NCBI RefSeq assembly: GCF_947036865.1
Contig: NZ_CAMQSF010000003.1
Coordinates: 1 to 64,000 of the forward strand
Reading direction: 5' to 3'
DNA from: an uncultured Caulobacter sp.
Lineage (GTDB): Bacteria; Pseudomonadota; Alphaproteobacteria; Caulobacterales; Caulobacteraceae
Length of the DNA: 64,000 nucleotides
The notes under the pieces were generated by a model, which saw nothing but the letters and a program-made list of their open reading frames with translations, made no database searches and was not told the origin of the DNA. Made by a program: the position numbers and the translations under genes. The first letter of the stretch is position 1. The number at the start of each line of letters is the position of its first letter. Shown here one piece after another: positions 49,003 to 57,627 of the stretch.

Positions 49003-51449
49003 TTCGGGCCGTCGTCCTTCTTGGGCTCGCCCTTCTTGTCGTCGCCGGCCGGCTGGGTGTTCAGGCTGTCGGGATCGACCTTCAGATTGGCGTCCTTCAT
49101 CCGGCTGGAGCCCATGTCGGGCAGTCGGATGACCTTCAGCGTCGTCGGCGTGATCGCGCCGTCGAAGACGTTGTTGGAGCGATCGGCGTCGGCGGTCTCC
49201 CACAGCGGATCGATCTCGGCGCCCTTCAGCTGCTTGGCCGAGACGTACTGCCAGGTCACCACCTTGGGGCTCTTGCGCCAGATCTCGGCCGGGATTCGGG
49301 CCGTCTCGCTGGTGCCGTCGGTGAAGTCCATCTTCAGGATCACCGGCATGACCAGGCCGCCGATATTGCGGAAGGTGAAGCGATAGAAGTTGTCCTTGGT
49401 CGCCTGGGCTTCCAGCTCTTCCGGCGTCAGGTCTTCCTTGGCCGCCTTGGCGCGCTTCTTGGCGCCCTCGGTGACGGTGAACTCGTCGGTGGCGTCGTAG
49501 AAGTCGCGGGTCTTCGGGTCGCGATCGACGACGGTCGGCTCGGTGTTGCGGGCGGCGGTCAGCGAGCCGGGCTCCTTGGCGCGCTCGGCCTTGCGGACCG
49601 AGGCCTCGAGATCGGGATCACCGCTCTCGATCCGACCCTGGACGACCTTGTCGAGCGCGATGTCGACATGGTCGGTCGAATAGAACCAGCCGCGCCAGAA
49701 CCAGTCGAGGTCGATGCCCGAGCTCTCTTCCATCGTGCGGAAGAAGTCGTAGGGCGTCGGGTGCTTGAAGCGCCAGCGATTGGCGTACTCCTTGAACGCC
49801 CGGTCGAACAGCTCGCGGCCCATGATCGTTTCGCGCAGGATCACCAGGGCGGTCGCCGGCTTGGAATAGCCGTTCGGGCCGAATTGGATCACCGAGTCCG
49901 ACTGGGTCATCAGCGGCACCTGGTCCTGGCTGACCATGTACTCGACGATGTCCTTGGGCTCGCCTCGGCGCGACGGGAACTTCTTGTCCCACTGCTTCTC
50001 GGCCTGGAATTCGAGGAAGCTGTTCAAACCCTCGTCCATCCAGGTCCACTGACGCTCGTCGGAATTGACGATCATCGGGAAGTAGTTGTGGCCCACCTCG
50101 TGGATCACCACCCCGATCAGGCCGTACTTGGCGCGATCGCTATAGGTCAGGGCGCCGGTCTTCTTGTCCTTCACCGGGCGAGGCCCGTTGAAGCTGATCA
50201 TCGGATATTCCATCCCGCCCTGCGGGCCGTTCACCGACTGCGCCACCGGATAGGGATAGGCGAAGGTGAAGCTGGAATAGACCTTCAGCGTGTGGGCGAT
50301 GGCCTTGGTCGAATAGGCGTCCCACAGCGGCCCGGCTTCCTTGGGGAAGAACGACATGGCCATGACCAGCGGGTGCGCGGCGTTCGGATCGGCCTGCTTC
50401 ACGCCCATGGCGTCCCAGATGAACTTGCGCGAGGTCGCCCAGCCGAAGTCGCGGACATTGCTGGCCTTGAACACCCAGGTCTTCTCGCCGGTCGGCTTGC
50501 CGGCCTCTGCGGCGGCGGCCTCCTGCGGGGTCACCACATAGACCGGCTCGCTGGCGGCGCGGGCCTTGGCCAGGCGGTCGCGCTGGGCGGCGGTCAGGAT
50601 CTGGGCGGCGTTCTGCAACTCGCCGGTGGCCGAGACCACGTGGTCGTTCGGCACGGTCAGGGCGACGTTGTAATCGCCGAACTCCAGGGTGAACTCGCCG
50701 CCCGACAGGAACGACTTGTTGTGCCAGCCCTCATAGTCGGAATAGACGGCCAGGCGCGGGAACCACTGCGCGACCTCGAAGATGCAGTTGCCGTCGTCGC
50801 CCTTGGCGGTGAAGCACTCATAGCCGCTGCGGCCGCCGATCAGCTTGGTCTCCACCATCGGGAACGACCACTCGATCTGGAACGTCGTCGTTCCGCCGCT
50901 GGCCTTGACCGCCGCCGGCAGGTCGATGCGCAGCATGGTGTCGACCACGGTGAACTTCAGCGGCCGGCCCGAGGCGTCCTTGACCGACTTGATGGTCATG
51001 CCGCCTTCCCAGTCCTTGAAGCGCTCGGCGCGGCGGACCTGGCCCAGGCTGACGCTGTCGCCCGACACCGTCTCGGTCATGTGGCTGATGGACGAGCGCT
51101 TGAAGTCGTTCTGGTCCAGCATCAGCCACAGATAGGGCAGATCGTCCGGCGAGTTGTTGCGGTAGGTGACCGTCTCCTTGCCGATGATCGACTTGGTCGG
51201 CTCGTCCAGGCGGGCGTTGATGCTGTAGTCGACCTTCTGCTGCCAGTAGCGATAGCCCGGCGCGCCGGAGGCGTTGCGGTAGTCGGTGGGCGTGGGCCAG
51301 TCCTCGCCTTCCAACTGGCGGAACTTGTCCTCGAACGGCGCCTTGGTCTGGCGGATGGCGTCGGCGTGCGCGCCAGAAACGAAGGAAGCGGCGGCGAGCG
51401 TGGCGGCGATCACGCCGGCCACGGCGCAACGGATGGAACGCTTGGACAA
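48999..51449 (-). CDS. Exported M1-family metallopeptidase
   Basis: 816 residues from TTG 51449 (GAGGGG 8 bases upstream; a longer frame starts at 51506). Signal peptide about 1-30 ending GAHA. M1 features: a GGMEYPMISF exopeptidase-type motif near residue 410, zinc site HEVGHNYFP near 447 with the distant Glu in WMDEGLNSFLEF 18 residues on, and a long C-terminal region. It is larger and simpler than PepN and matches the periplasmic M1 proteins of proteobacteria. It sits between a TonB receptor gene (89 bp upstream) and a coupled DUF6702 gene, forming a three-gene unit probably concerned with uptake and trimming of a peptide or peptide-bound metal. Confidence 0.85.
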   Translation of the reverse strand: MSKRSIRCAVAGVIAATLAAASFVSGAHADAIRQTKAPFEDKFRQLEGEDWPTPTDYRNASGAPGYRYWQQKVDYSINARLDEPTKSIIGKETVTYRNNSPDDLPYLWLMLDQNDFKRSSISHMTETVSGDSVSLGQVRRAERFKDWEGGMTIKSVKDASGRPLKFTVVDTMLRIDLPAAVKASGGTTTFQIEWSFPMVETKLIGGRSGYECFTAKGDDGNCIFEVAQWFPRLAVYSDYEGWHNKSFLSGGEFTLEFGDYNVALTVPNDHVVSATGELQNAAQILTAAQRDRLAKARAASEPVYVVTPQEAAAAEAGKPTGEKTWVFKASNVRDFGWATSRKFIWDAMGVKQADPNAAHPLVMAMSFFPKEAGPLWDAYSTKAIAHTLKVYSSFTFAYPYPVAQSVNGPQGGMEYPMISFNGPRPVKDKKTGALTYSDRAKYGLIGVVIHEVGHNYFPMIVNSDERQWTWMDEGLNSFLEFQAEKQWDKKFPSRRGEPKDIVEYMVSQDQVPLMTQSDSVIQFGPNGYSKPATALVILRETIMGRELFDRAFKEYANRWRFKHPTPYDFFRTMEESSGIDLDWFWRGWFYSTDHVDIALDKVVQGRIESGDPDLEASVRKAERAKEPGSLTAARNTEPTVVDRDPKTRDFYDATDEFTVTEGAKKRAKAAKEDLTPEELEAQATKDNFYRFTFRNIGGLVMPVILKMDFTDGTSETARIPAEIWRKSPKVVTWQYVSAKQLKGAEIDPLWETADADRSNNVFDGAITPTTLKVIRLPDMGSSRMKDANLKVDPDSLNTQPAGDDKKGEPKKDDGPK

Positions 51450-51538
51450 GTCGAAAGGCCCCTCAGATGGCGGACGGAAACCGCAGCGCGAGCTTGGCCA
51501 GCCCAAGAGGGAAAATCACCCCCTTTTTCGTCAAACCG

Positions 51539-53479
51539 TCAGAAATTGATCCTGACGCCCGCGCGGACGGCGCGCGGCTCCACGGGGTGGAAGTGAACGT
51601 CGTCGACTCCGGCGGCCGGCTCGCCGGGCAGGCGCGAGGCGTAGAAATAGGCGATGTCGTCGGCCTTGCTGTTGGTGACATTCAGCACCTCGATCATCAG
51701 GCTGGCCTTGCCGAGATCGTGCGTCAGCAAGGCGTTGACCAAGCCGCTGGCGCGCGAGCGGACGCTGTCGTCCTCGATCAGCGGCGCGGAGCCCAGGCGG
51801 CGCCAGGTCAGCGACAGGGTCGAGGCGCCGGTCAGCTTCCAGACGGCGCCGGCGCTCAGCACCGAGTCGACGGCGTTCGGAATGCGGTCCCCATTGGCGA
51901 AGCGGGCGTGGGTCGCCGCGTACGAGCCGGTCAGGCTCAGACGCGCCGTCGGCCGCCAGTCGGCGAGCAGTTCCAGACCGCGTCGGCGGGTCTCGCCGCT
52001 GGCCTCGGTGAAGCCCGAGTCGCCCGCGTAGACGAGTTCGGAGGCGACCCGCAGCGCCCAGGCTGCGGCGGTCACCGTCAAGCCCCGGGCCTTCCAGCGC
52101 AGGCCCAGCTCGGCGCCGTCGGTGGGCGACAGCAGCGGCGCGCCGGCGATCGCGCCGCGGGCGTCGTTCGAGTGGAAGCCTCGGCCCGCGTCGGCATAGA
52201 GCTCGAAGGTCTTTGACGCCCGCCAGGCCAGGGCTAGTTTGGGGCTGACCAGCAGATCGCTGACGCGGCCCTTGTCCTGGACGTCCGCGCCCATGGCGTC
52301 GGCGCGCAGGCCCAAGGTGGCGTCCAGCTTGCCGAACCGCCGAGAGGCTTCGCCCCAGGTCGCCGCTGACCATTCCGTCACCGCGTCCTGGCGCACGGTC
52401 TCGCGCCGGACGCGGGCCGTGGTGTGGTAGAGGCCGACCCGGCCGATGTCGTCGACGCGCAGCGACGCCCCCGTCCGCGCGCTCCAGCCGTCGCCCAAGC
52501 TCCAGCGCTTGATCACGGACCCGCCATAGACCCAGCGCCGGTCGACCTGCTCGAACTGGTCGCCATGGACGGGATCGTCGAGGAAGTAGGTGAAGTTCGA
52601 ATAGAGATCGAGCGTGTAGCGCTGGACGTAGACCACCGTATCCAGGCCGTGCAGCAGGTCGCGGCGGCGCGCCGAGAGGATGTAGCGCGAGGTGGTTCCG
52701 CCGTCGGTCGGATCGACGGCGTCCAGGCGGCCCAGCGTTCCGGCCTCGACGGCGCGGAGCGGGATCTGGTCGGTGGCGTTCCAGCGGGCGTCGTAGGCAA
52801 GGGCCGTGATCGACCAGCCGCCGACCAGGGCGCGGCCCAGCAGGTTGATCTTCCTGAGGTTCTCGGCCGTGGTCCAGGCGCCGCGCGAGGTCGAGAGGTC
52901 GGCCGCCAGCAACAGGTTCTGATTCAGGGCCTTGGAGCCGACGCCCCGATAATAGCCGTTCTCGCCGACCCAGGCCTGCAGCCCGTCGCCATGCAGGTGA
53001 TCGGCCGTTTCGAAGGCGACCGCGCCGGCGGTGGCGAAATCGCCGTTTTCGGCCGCATAGGGGCCCTTCTTGAAGGCGATGTCGTGGACGAACTCGGGCG
53101 TTAGGATGTTCAGGTCCAGATAGCCCTGGCCATGGCCATGGGTCGGCAGGTTCAGCGGCACGCCGTCAAGCGAGGCGGCCAGGTCCGTGCCGTGGTCCAG
53201 ATTGAAGCCGCGCAGAAAGTATTGGTTGGCCTTGCCCGCGCCCGAGTGCTGGGTGGCGGCCAGGCCAGGCACCGCCTCGATCAGTTCGCCGGGCCGCAGC
53301 AGCGGGCGCACGGCGAAGTCGGAATAGCTGACCCGGCCCTCGCTGGCCGAGGTGGCGCGGCCAAGATCGTTGGCTCGCCTGCCCCAGACCGAGATGGCCT
53401 CGACCTCCTGCGCGCGAACGGCCAAGGGCGCCGAGAGCAGGGCCAGCAAGGAAAGGGCGAGGGGCGCGACACGCGTCAT
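51539..53479 (-). CDS. TonB-dependent outer-membrane receptor (short barrel type)
   Basis: 646 residues: signal peptide 1-23 ending VRAQE, TonB-box-like EAISVWGRR, plug (about 45-165; FLRGFNLDHGTDLAASLDGVP, NLPTHGHGQGYLDLN) and barrel ending RINF. The THGHGQGYLDLN motif with several His residues is characteristic of a receptor subgroup often found with metal- or peptide-related genes. First gene of a unit with the M1 peptidase and DUF6702 genes. Nickel, cobalt, zinc or a peptide-metal complex are possible ligands, but nothing in the sequence proves this. Confidence 0.88.
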   Translation of the reverse strand: MTRVAPLALSLLALLSAPLAVRAQEVEAISVWGRRANDLGRATSASEGRVSYSDFAVRPLLRPGELIEAVPGLAATQHSGAGKANQYFLRGFNLDHGTDLAASLDGVPLNLPTHGHGQGYLDLNILTPEFVHDIAFKKGPYAAENGDFATAGAVAFETADHLHGDGLQAWVGENGYYRGVGSKALNQNLLLAADLSTSRGAWTTAENLRKINLLGRALVGGWSITALAYDARWNATDQIPLRAVEAGTLGRLDAVDPTDGGTTSRYILSARRRDLLHGLDTVVYVQRYTLDLYSNFTYFLDDPVHGDQFEQVDRRWVYGGSVIKRWSLGDGWSARTGASLRVDDIGRVGLYHTTARVRRETVRQDAVTEWSAATWGEASRRFGKLDATLGLRADAMGADVQDKGRVSDLLVSPKLALAWRASKTFELYADAGRGFHSNDARGAIAGAPLLSPTDGAELGLRWKARGLTVTAAAWALRVASELVYAGDSGFTEASGETRRRGLELLADWRPTARLSLTGSYAATHARFANGDRIPNAVDSVLSAGAVWKLTGASTLSLTWRRLGSAPLIEDDSVRSRASGLVNALLTHDLGKASLMIEVLNVTNSKADDIAYFYASRLPGEPAAGVDDVHFHPVEPRAVRAGVRINF

Positions 53480-53632
53480 GAGCGGCTGTTAGGCCGGCGG
53501 CCAGGTCTCGGCAAGCCTTGGCTCGCGGGCGGCTGGCTTGATCCTTGAAATGATCAGGTGGCGGGCGTCGCCCTCAGGTTGCCGCGCCACACCAAGTCTT
53601 AACGGGGTCTCCGGCATACATCGCCCCCTCGA

Positions 53633-54709
53633 ATGTCTCGCGGAGCCAGACGCTTGAAACCCGCCACCCTTGATGTGTCCACCGACCTCGGCGGCGCGCC
53701 GGGGCCCGCGCGCGCCCTCTTGGTGCTTGGGTTTCTGCTCTACGCCGCCGTCGCCGGCGCGGCCTGGTGGCTGGCTCTGCGGCTGGTTCCGGCCGAGCTC
53801 TCGCTGACCTTGGCGGGTCACACCCTGCATACCGCCTCGGCGCACGACCACCTGAACAACGTCTTCCTGGTCTTCCTGCTGCTGCCGACCATGCTGGGGG
53901 TCGAGGCGGCCACGGTCGGTTGGCGCGACAGCTCGCTGCGTCAGCTGATCTTCGCGCGCACGCCGTCGCTGAACACCGACCTCGCCGTCTTCGTCCTGGG
54001 CCAGGGGCATGTGCTCGACGTCGTCGGACGGGTGATGATGCTCGGCGCCTCGATGATCTCGGGCGCGTGGATTCACGAGGCGATCGCCAACGCCACCGGC
54101 GTCAGGCTGCGTCCACCGCCGCTGCCGTTCGCGCTGCAACTGCCGCTCTATTTCGCGATCTATACGTTCTTCGATTACTGGACCCACCGGATCGACCACA
54201 CCAAGTTCATGTGGCCGCTGCACCGCTACCATCATTCGGCCGAGGACTTCGGCGTCGTCACCTCGGTGCGCCAGCATCCCGCGACCTTCACCGCGATCTT
54301 CGTGGTCAACCTGCCGCTGGCGGTGCTGGGCGCGCCGGCGGACGTGATGATCTATGTCAACGTGCTGGTCGTCGCGATCGGCTTCCTGATCCATTCGAAG
54401 ATCGAGGCCGACTGGGGCTTTGTCGGCCGCTGGCTGGTCCAGTCGCCGAACCACCACCGGGCGCACCACAAGTTGGACATGTCCCGCCCGACCGGCCACT
54501 TCGCCATCGCGCCGATCTGGGACCGGCTGTTCGGCACCTGGTACGAGGACCGACCGGACCCGAAACTAACGATCGGCGTCGACACGTCGTACCGCCACGG
54601 CGTTTTCGTGCCGCGCGACATGCTGCGGGACTACTATCACTTCTGGATCGGCTGGTTCGGCGGCAGGAACGACGGTCCGAACGCCGCGCGCTTCTTCGAG
54701 AAACGCTGA
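53633..54709 (+). CDS. Sterol desaturase/fatty acid hydroxylase-superfamily membrane enzyme
   Basis: 358 residues with about five transmembrane helices and the diiron histidine boxes of the superfamily: HRIDH and HRYHH around residues 184-200, and NHHRAHH near 278, followed by FGTWY typical of bacterial members. Family enzymes use O2 to hydroxylate or desaturate lipids such as fatty acids, carotenoids or sphingoid bases. The gene stands alone between divergent and convergent neighbours. The presence of a possible sphingolipid locus 8 kb away makes a lipid hydroxylase role attractive but unproven. No strong ribosome binding site precedes the ATG. Confidence 0.85.
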   Translation: MSRGARRLKPATLDVSTDLGGAPGPARALLVLGFLLYAAVAGAAWWLALRLVPAELSLTLAGHTLHTASAHDHLNNVFLVFLLLPTMLGVEAATVGWRDSSLRQLIFARTPSLNTDLAVFVLGQGHVLDVVGRVMMLGASMISGAWIHEAIANATGVRLRPPPLPFALQLPLYFAIYTFFDYWTHRIDHTKFMWPLHRYHHSAEDFGVVTSVRQHPATFTAIFVVNLPLAVLGAPADVMIYVNVLVVAIGFLIHSKIEADWGFVGRWLVQSPNHHRAHHKLDMSRPTGHFAIAPIWDRLFGTWYEDRPDPKLTIGVDTSYRHGVFVPRDMLRDYYHFWIGWFGGRNDGPNAARFFEKR

Positions 54710-54768
54710 GGCTCCGTCATCTCGCTTCGACCAGTTCGGCGAGGACGATTTGCGGACCCTATCCTCGA

Positions 54769-54798
54769 ACCTCACCCTGAGCCCGTCGAAGGGCGACG
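54769..54798. repeat. Dispersed REP-like repeat remnant in a convergent gap
   Basis: CTCACCCTGAGCCCGTCGAA followed by GGGCGAC, between the 3' ends of the desaturase and UDP-glucuronate decarboxylase genes. I recognise CACCCTGAGC.TGTCGAAGGG-type sequences as common dispersed repeats in intergenic DNA of Caulobacter and related alphaproteobacteria. Only this copy was noticed in the window. CCCT/AGGG arms can form a small stem and may assist termination. Confidence 0.45.
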
Positions 54799-54810
54799 GT
54801 CGACCGCGTC

Positions 54811-55758
54811 TCAAGCCGCCTTCAGCAGCCCATCGAAATACTCGATCGTCTTCGTCAGCCCGACCTTCAGCGGCGCCGTCGGGGTCCAGTCCAGGTGCTG
54901 CTTGGCCAGGGTGATGTCCGGCTGGCGCTGGCGCGGGTCGTCGGAGGGCAGGGGGCGATGGACGATGACGGACTTGCTGCCCGTCAGCTCCAGCACCAGT
55001 TCGGCTAGCTGCTTCATCGTGAACTCGACCGGGTTGCCCAGATTGATCGGACCGGTCACGTCGTCGCCGGTGTTCATCAGCCGTATCAGGCCGTCCACCA
55101 GGTCGTCGACATAGCAGAACGACCGCGTTTGGTTGCCGTCGCCATAGAGGGTGATGTCCTCGCCCTTCAGGGCCTGGACGATGAAGTTCGACACCACGCG
55201 CCCGTCATTGGGATGCATGCGCGGGCCGTAGGTGTTGAAGATCCGCGCCACCTTGATGCGCAGCTTGTGCTGGCGCCAGTAGTCGAAGAACAGCGTCTCG
55301 GCGCAGCGCTTGCCTTCGTCGTAGCACGAGCGGACGCCGATCGGATTGACGTTGCCCCAATAGGTCTCGACCTGCGGGTGGATCGTCGGGTCGCCGTACA
55401 CCTCCGAGGTCGAGGCCTGCAGGATCTTGGCCTTCACCCGCTTGGCCAGGCCCAGCATGTTGATCGCGCCGTGGACGCTGGTCTTGGTCGTCTGCACCGG
55501 GTCGAACTGGTAGTGTACGGGGCTGGCCGGGCAGGCCAGATTGTAGATCTGGTCAACCTCGACATAGAGCGGCATGGTCACGTCGTGGCGCAGCAGCTCG
55601 AAGCGCGGATTGGCCAGGTTCTGGGCCACGTTCTGGCGCGAGCCGGTGTAGTAGTTGTCGACGCACAGCACCTCGGCGCCGGTCTCCAGCAGGCGGTCGC
55701 AAAGATGCGAGCCGACGAAACCCGCGCCGCCCGTCACCAGTATTCTTTGCGTGTGCAT
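54811..55758 (-). CDS. uxs: UDP-glucuronate decarboxylase/UDP-xylose synthase (extended SDR)
   Basis: 315 residues. NAD-binding [16 protein letters not shown] (10-25), [10 protein letters not shown], the TSEVYGDP segment with the catalytic Thr/Ser, and the active-site [11 protein letters not shown] with Tyr near 150 and Lys four residues later, all typical of UXS/Uxs1-like enzymes. It oxidises and decarboxylates UDP-glucuronic acid to UDP-xylose for surface polysaccharides. Single gene, divergent from the ABC exporter operon with 198 bp between the starts. Confidence 0.93.
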   Translation of the reverse strand: MHTQRILVTGGAGFVGSHLCDRLLETGAEVLCVDNYYTGSRQNVAQNLANPRFELLRHDVTMPLYVEVDQIYNLACPASPVHYQFDPVQTTKTSVHGAINMLGLAKRVKAKILQASTSEVYGDPTIHPQVETYWGNVNPIGVRSCYDEGKRCAETLFFDYWRQHKLRIKVARIFNTYGPRMHPNDGRVVSNFIVQALKGEDITLYGDGNQTRSFCYVDDLVDGLIRLMNTGDDVTGPINLGNPVEFTMKQLAELVLELTGSKSVIVHRPLPSDDPRQRQPDITLAKQHLDWTPTAPLKVGLTKTIEYFDGLLKAA

Positions 55759-55865
55759 CGGCGGGCCGACCTTTCAGGGACTCAAGCGTCCGTGACTTTG
55801 TACCGCTCGGCTTTCGGAGCCGTCGAGCCCTTGCCGGCGGGTGCGGCGCCGGGCCGCGCGTCCTA

Positions 55866-55885
55866 GGTGACGTTTGTCATGTCGG
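55866..55885. promoter_or_regulatory. Candidate response-regulator box, copy 2 (upstream of the ABC/DesKR operon)
   Basis: GGTGACGTTTGTCATGTCGG, identical over 20 bases to 48452-48471. It lies 71 bp before the ABC ATPase start in the divergent region with the decarboxylase gene, a good position for an activator of the operon. Presumed target of the LuxR-type regulator encoded at 58788. Confidence 0.6.
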
Positions 55886-55956
55886 CGCGATGACGGCCGG
55901 CACTGATCGCGCGGACGGAAAGGCGGCATCTTGGCTTCACCACGAGGGAGCTGCAC

Positions 55957-56886
55957 ATGTCACCTACATCCTCCGAGCCGGTCGCGCTGCTGCGCCAGGT
56001 GGTCAAGCGTCGCGGCGCGACGCTGGCCCTGAACGGCCTGGACCTGACCATCCGCCCCGGCCAGTGCGTCGCGCTGCTGGGCCCCAACGGCGCGGGCAAG
56101 AGCACCAGCGTCGCCCTGCTGACCGGTCGCCTGCGACCCGACGGCGGCGACGCCTTCCTGTTCGGCGAGGACCCTCGCGCGCTGGCCGCCCGCGGCCGCA
56201 TGGGCGTCATGCTGCAGGACGCCGGCCTGCCCCGCACCCTGACGGTGCGCGAACAGGTCGAGCTGTTCCGCGGCTACTACACCGCGCCGCGCCCGCTGGA
56301 CGAAGCGATCCGCCTGGCCGGTCTGGAAGGCCTTGAGCGTCGCCGTTGCGGCGCGCTGTCGGGCGGTCAGCAGCGGCGGGTGCAGTTCGCCCTGGCCCTG
56401 GCCGGCCGGCCGGACTTTCTGGTCTTGGACGAGCCGACCACCGGCATGGATATCGACGCCCGTCGCGGCCTGTGGACCGCCGTCCGGGCCGAGATCGCGC
56501 GCGGCTGCGCGGTGCTGCTGACCACCCATCACCTGGACGAGGCCGAGGCCCTGGCCGACCGCATCGTGGTCATCGACCATGGCCGGGTCATCGCCGACGG
56601 CACGCCCGAGCAGATCAAGTCGCGCGTGTCGGGCGTCGCCATCCGCTGCCGCACCCGCCTGTCCGACGCCGAGCTTTCGGGCTTGGCGCGGGTCACCGGC
56701 GTCAGCCGCGACGGCGGCAAGGTCACGCTGCTGACCACGTCCGCCCCCGCCACCCTGCGCGAGCTTCTGGCCCGCGACGAGACCGTCGATGACCTGACCG
56801 TCGCCGGCGCCTCGCTCGAGGACGCCGTCACGCGGCTCGTCGAGGCCGGCGCCGCCGCCTCCCAACCCCAAGCCAAGGTCGCCTGA
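55957..56886 (+). CDS. ABC-2 type exporter ATP-binding protein
   Basis: 309 residues: Walker A GPNGAGKST near 48, Q-loop MLQDAGLP, signature LSGGQQRRVQFALAL, Walker B FLVLDEPTTGMD, H-loop TTHHLDEAE, and a C-terminal extension (about 225-300) typical of drug/lipid exporters of the ABC-2 type. It is the first gene of a four-gene unit (ATPase, permease, kinase, regulator) of the Bacillus yvfRSTU (lnr) or desKR type. Such exporters often remove membrane-active compounds sensed by the linked kinase. Confidence 0.93.
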   Translation: MSPTSSEPVALLRQVVKRRGATLALNGLDLTIRPGQCVALLGPNGAGKSTSVALLTGRLRPDGGDAFLFGEDPRALAARGRMGVMLQDAGLPRTLTVREQVELFRGYYTAPRPLDEAIRLAGLEGLERRRCGALSGGQQRRVQFALALAGRPDFLVLDEPTTGMDIDARRGLWTAVRAEIARGCAVLLTTHHLDEAEALADRIVVIDHGRVIADGTPEQIKSRVSGVAIRCRTRLSDAELSGLARVTGVSRDGGKVTLLTTSAPATLRELLARDETVDDLTVAGASLEDAVTRLVEAGAAASQPQAKVA

Positions 56887-56887
56887 G

Positions 56888-57625
56888 ATGCACACCCTGT
56901 CCGTCTATGTCCGTGAGATGCGCGCCCAGATCCTGGCGACCTGGCGCACCCCGCAATTCCTGATCCCCAGCGTGGCCCTGCCGCTGCTGTTCTATGGCGT
57001 CATGGGCCTGGGCCTCAGCAAGGGGCGCGAGGAGGTCGCGCACTTCATGCTGGCCAACTACGTGATCTTCGCCGCCATCGCGCCGGCCATGTTCGGCTTC
57101 GGCGCGGCCGTGGCCGCCGAGCGCGAGGCCAGGCTGATCGAGCTGAAGCAGATCGCGCCGCTGCCCGCCGGCGGCTATCTGGCCGGACGCCTGGCGGCCG
57201 CCCTGGCCCTGATCGCCGTGGCGGTGGCGCTGCTCGGCGCCCTGGCCTGGTTCGGCGGGGTGCGCATGGACGGCTGGCGCTGGGCCGCCACCCTGGGACT
57301 TGGCCTCGCCGCGACCTTTCCGTTCGCGATGATCGGCCTGAACATCGGCCTGCGCATGGGCTCGCAAGGCGCCACGGCCCTGGCCAACCTGGTCTTCCTG
57401 GCCTTCTCGCTGTTCGGCGGGCTGTGGATCCCCCTCAGCGCCATGCCGGCCTGGTTCGGTAAGATCGCTGAATACACCCCGTCCTATCACCTGGGACAGC
57501 TGTCGCAGATGCTGTCGGGCGTTCAGCCGATGGCCGACGTGCAGCGCCACGTCTCGATACTCCTGGCCATGACGCTGGCCGCCCTAGTCGGCGCCTTGAT
57601 CGCCTGGCGCCGGCGGGCCGCTTGA
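56888..57625 (+). CDS. ABC-2 type exporter permease
   Basis: 245 residues with six transmembrane helices and the ABC-2 signature near residues 170-200 (ANLVFLAFSLFGGLWIPLSAMP). It starts 1 bp after the ATPase stop codon and is followed by the kinase gene with near-overlap, so all four genes are co-translated. Partner of the ATPase at 55957; substrate unknown. Confidence 0.92.
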   Translation: MHTLSVYVREMRAQILATWRTPQFLIPSVALPLLFYGVMGLGLSKGREEVAHFMLANYVIFAAIAPAMFGFGAAVAAEREARLIELKQIAPLPAGGYLAGRLAAALALIAVAVALLGALAWFGGVRMDGWRWAATLGLGLAATFPFAMIGLNIGLRMGSQGATALANLVFLAFSLFGGLWIPLSAMPAWFGKIAEYTPSYHLGQLSQMLSGVQPMADVQRHVSILLAMTLAALVGALIAWRRRAA

Positions 57626-57627
57626 CC

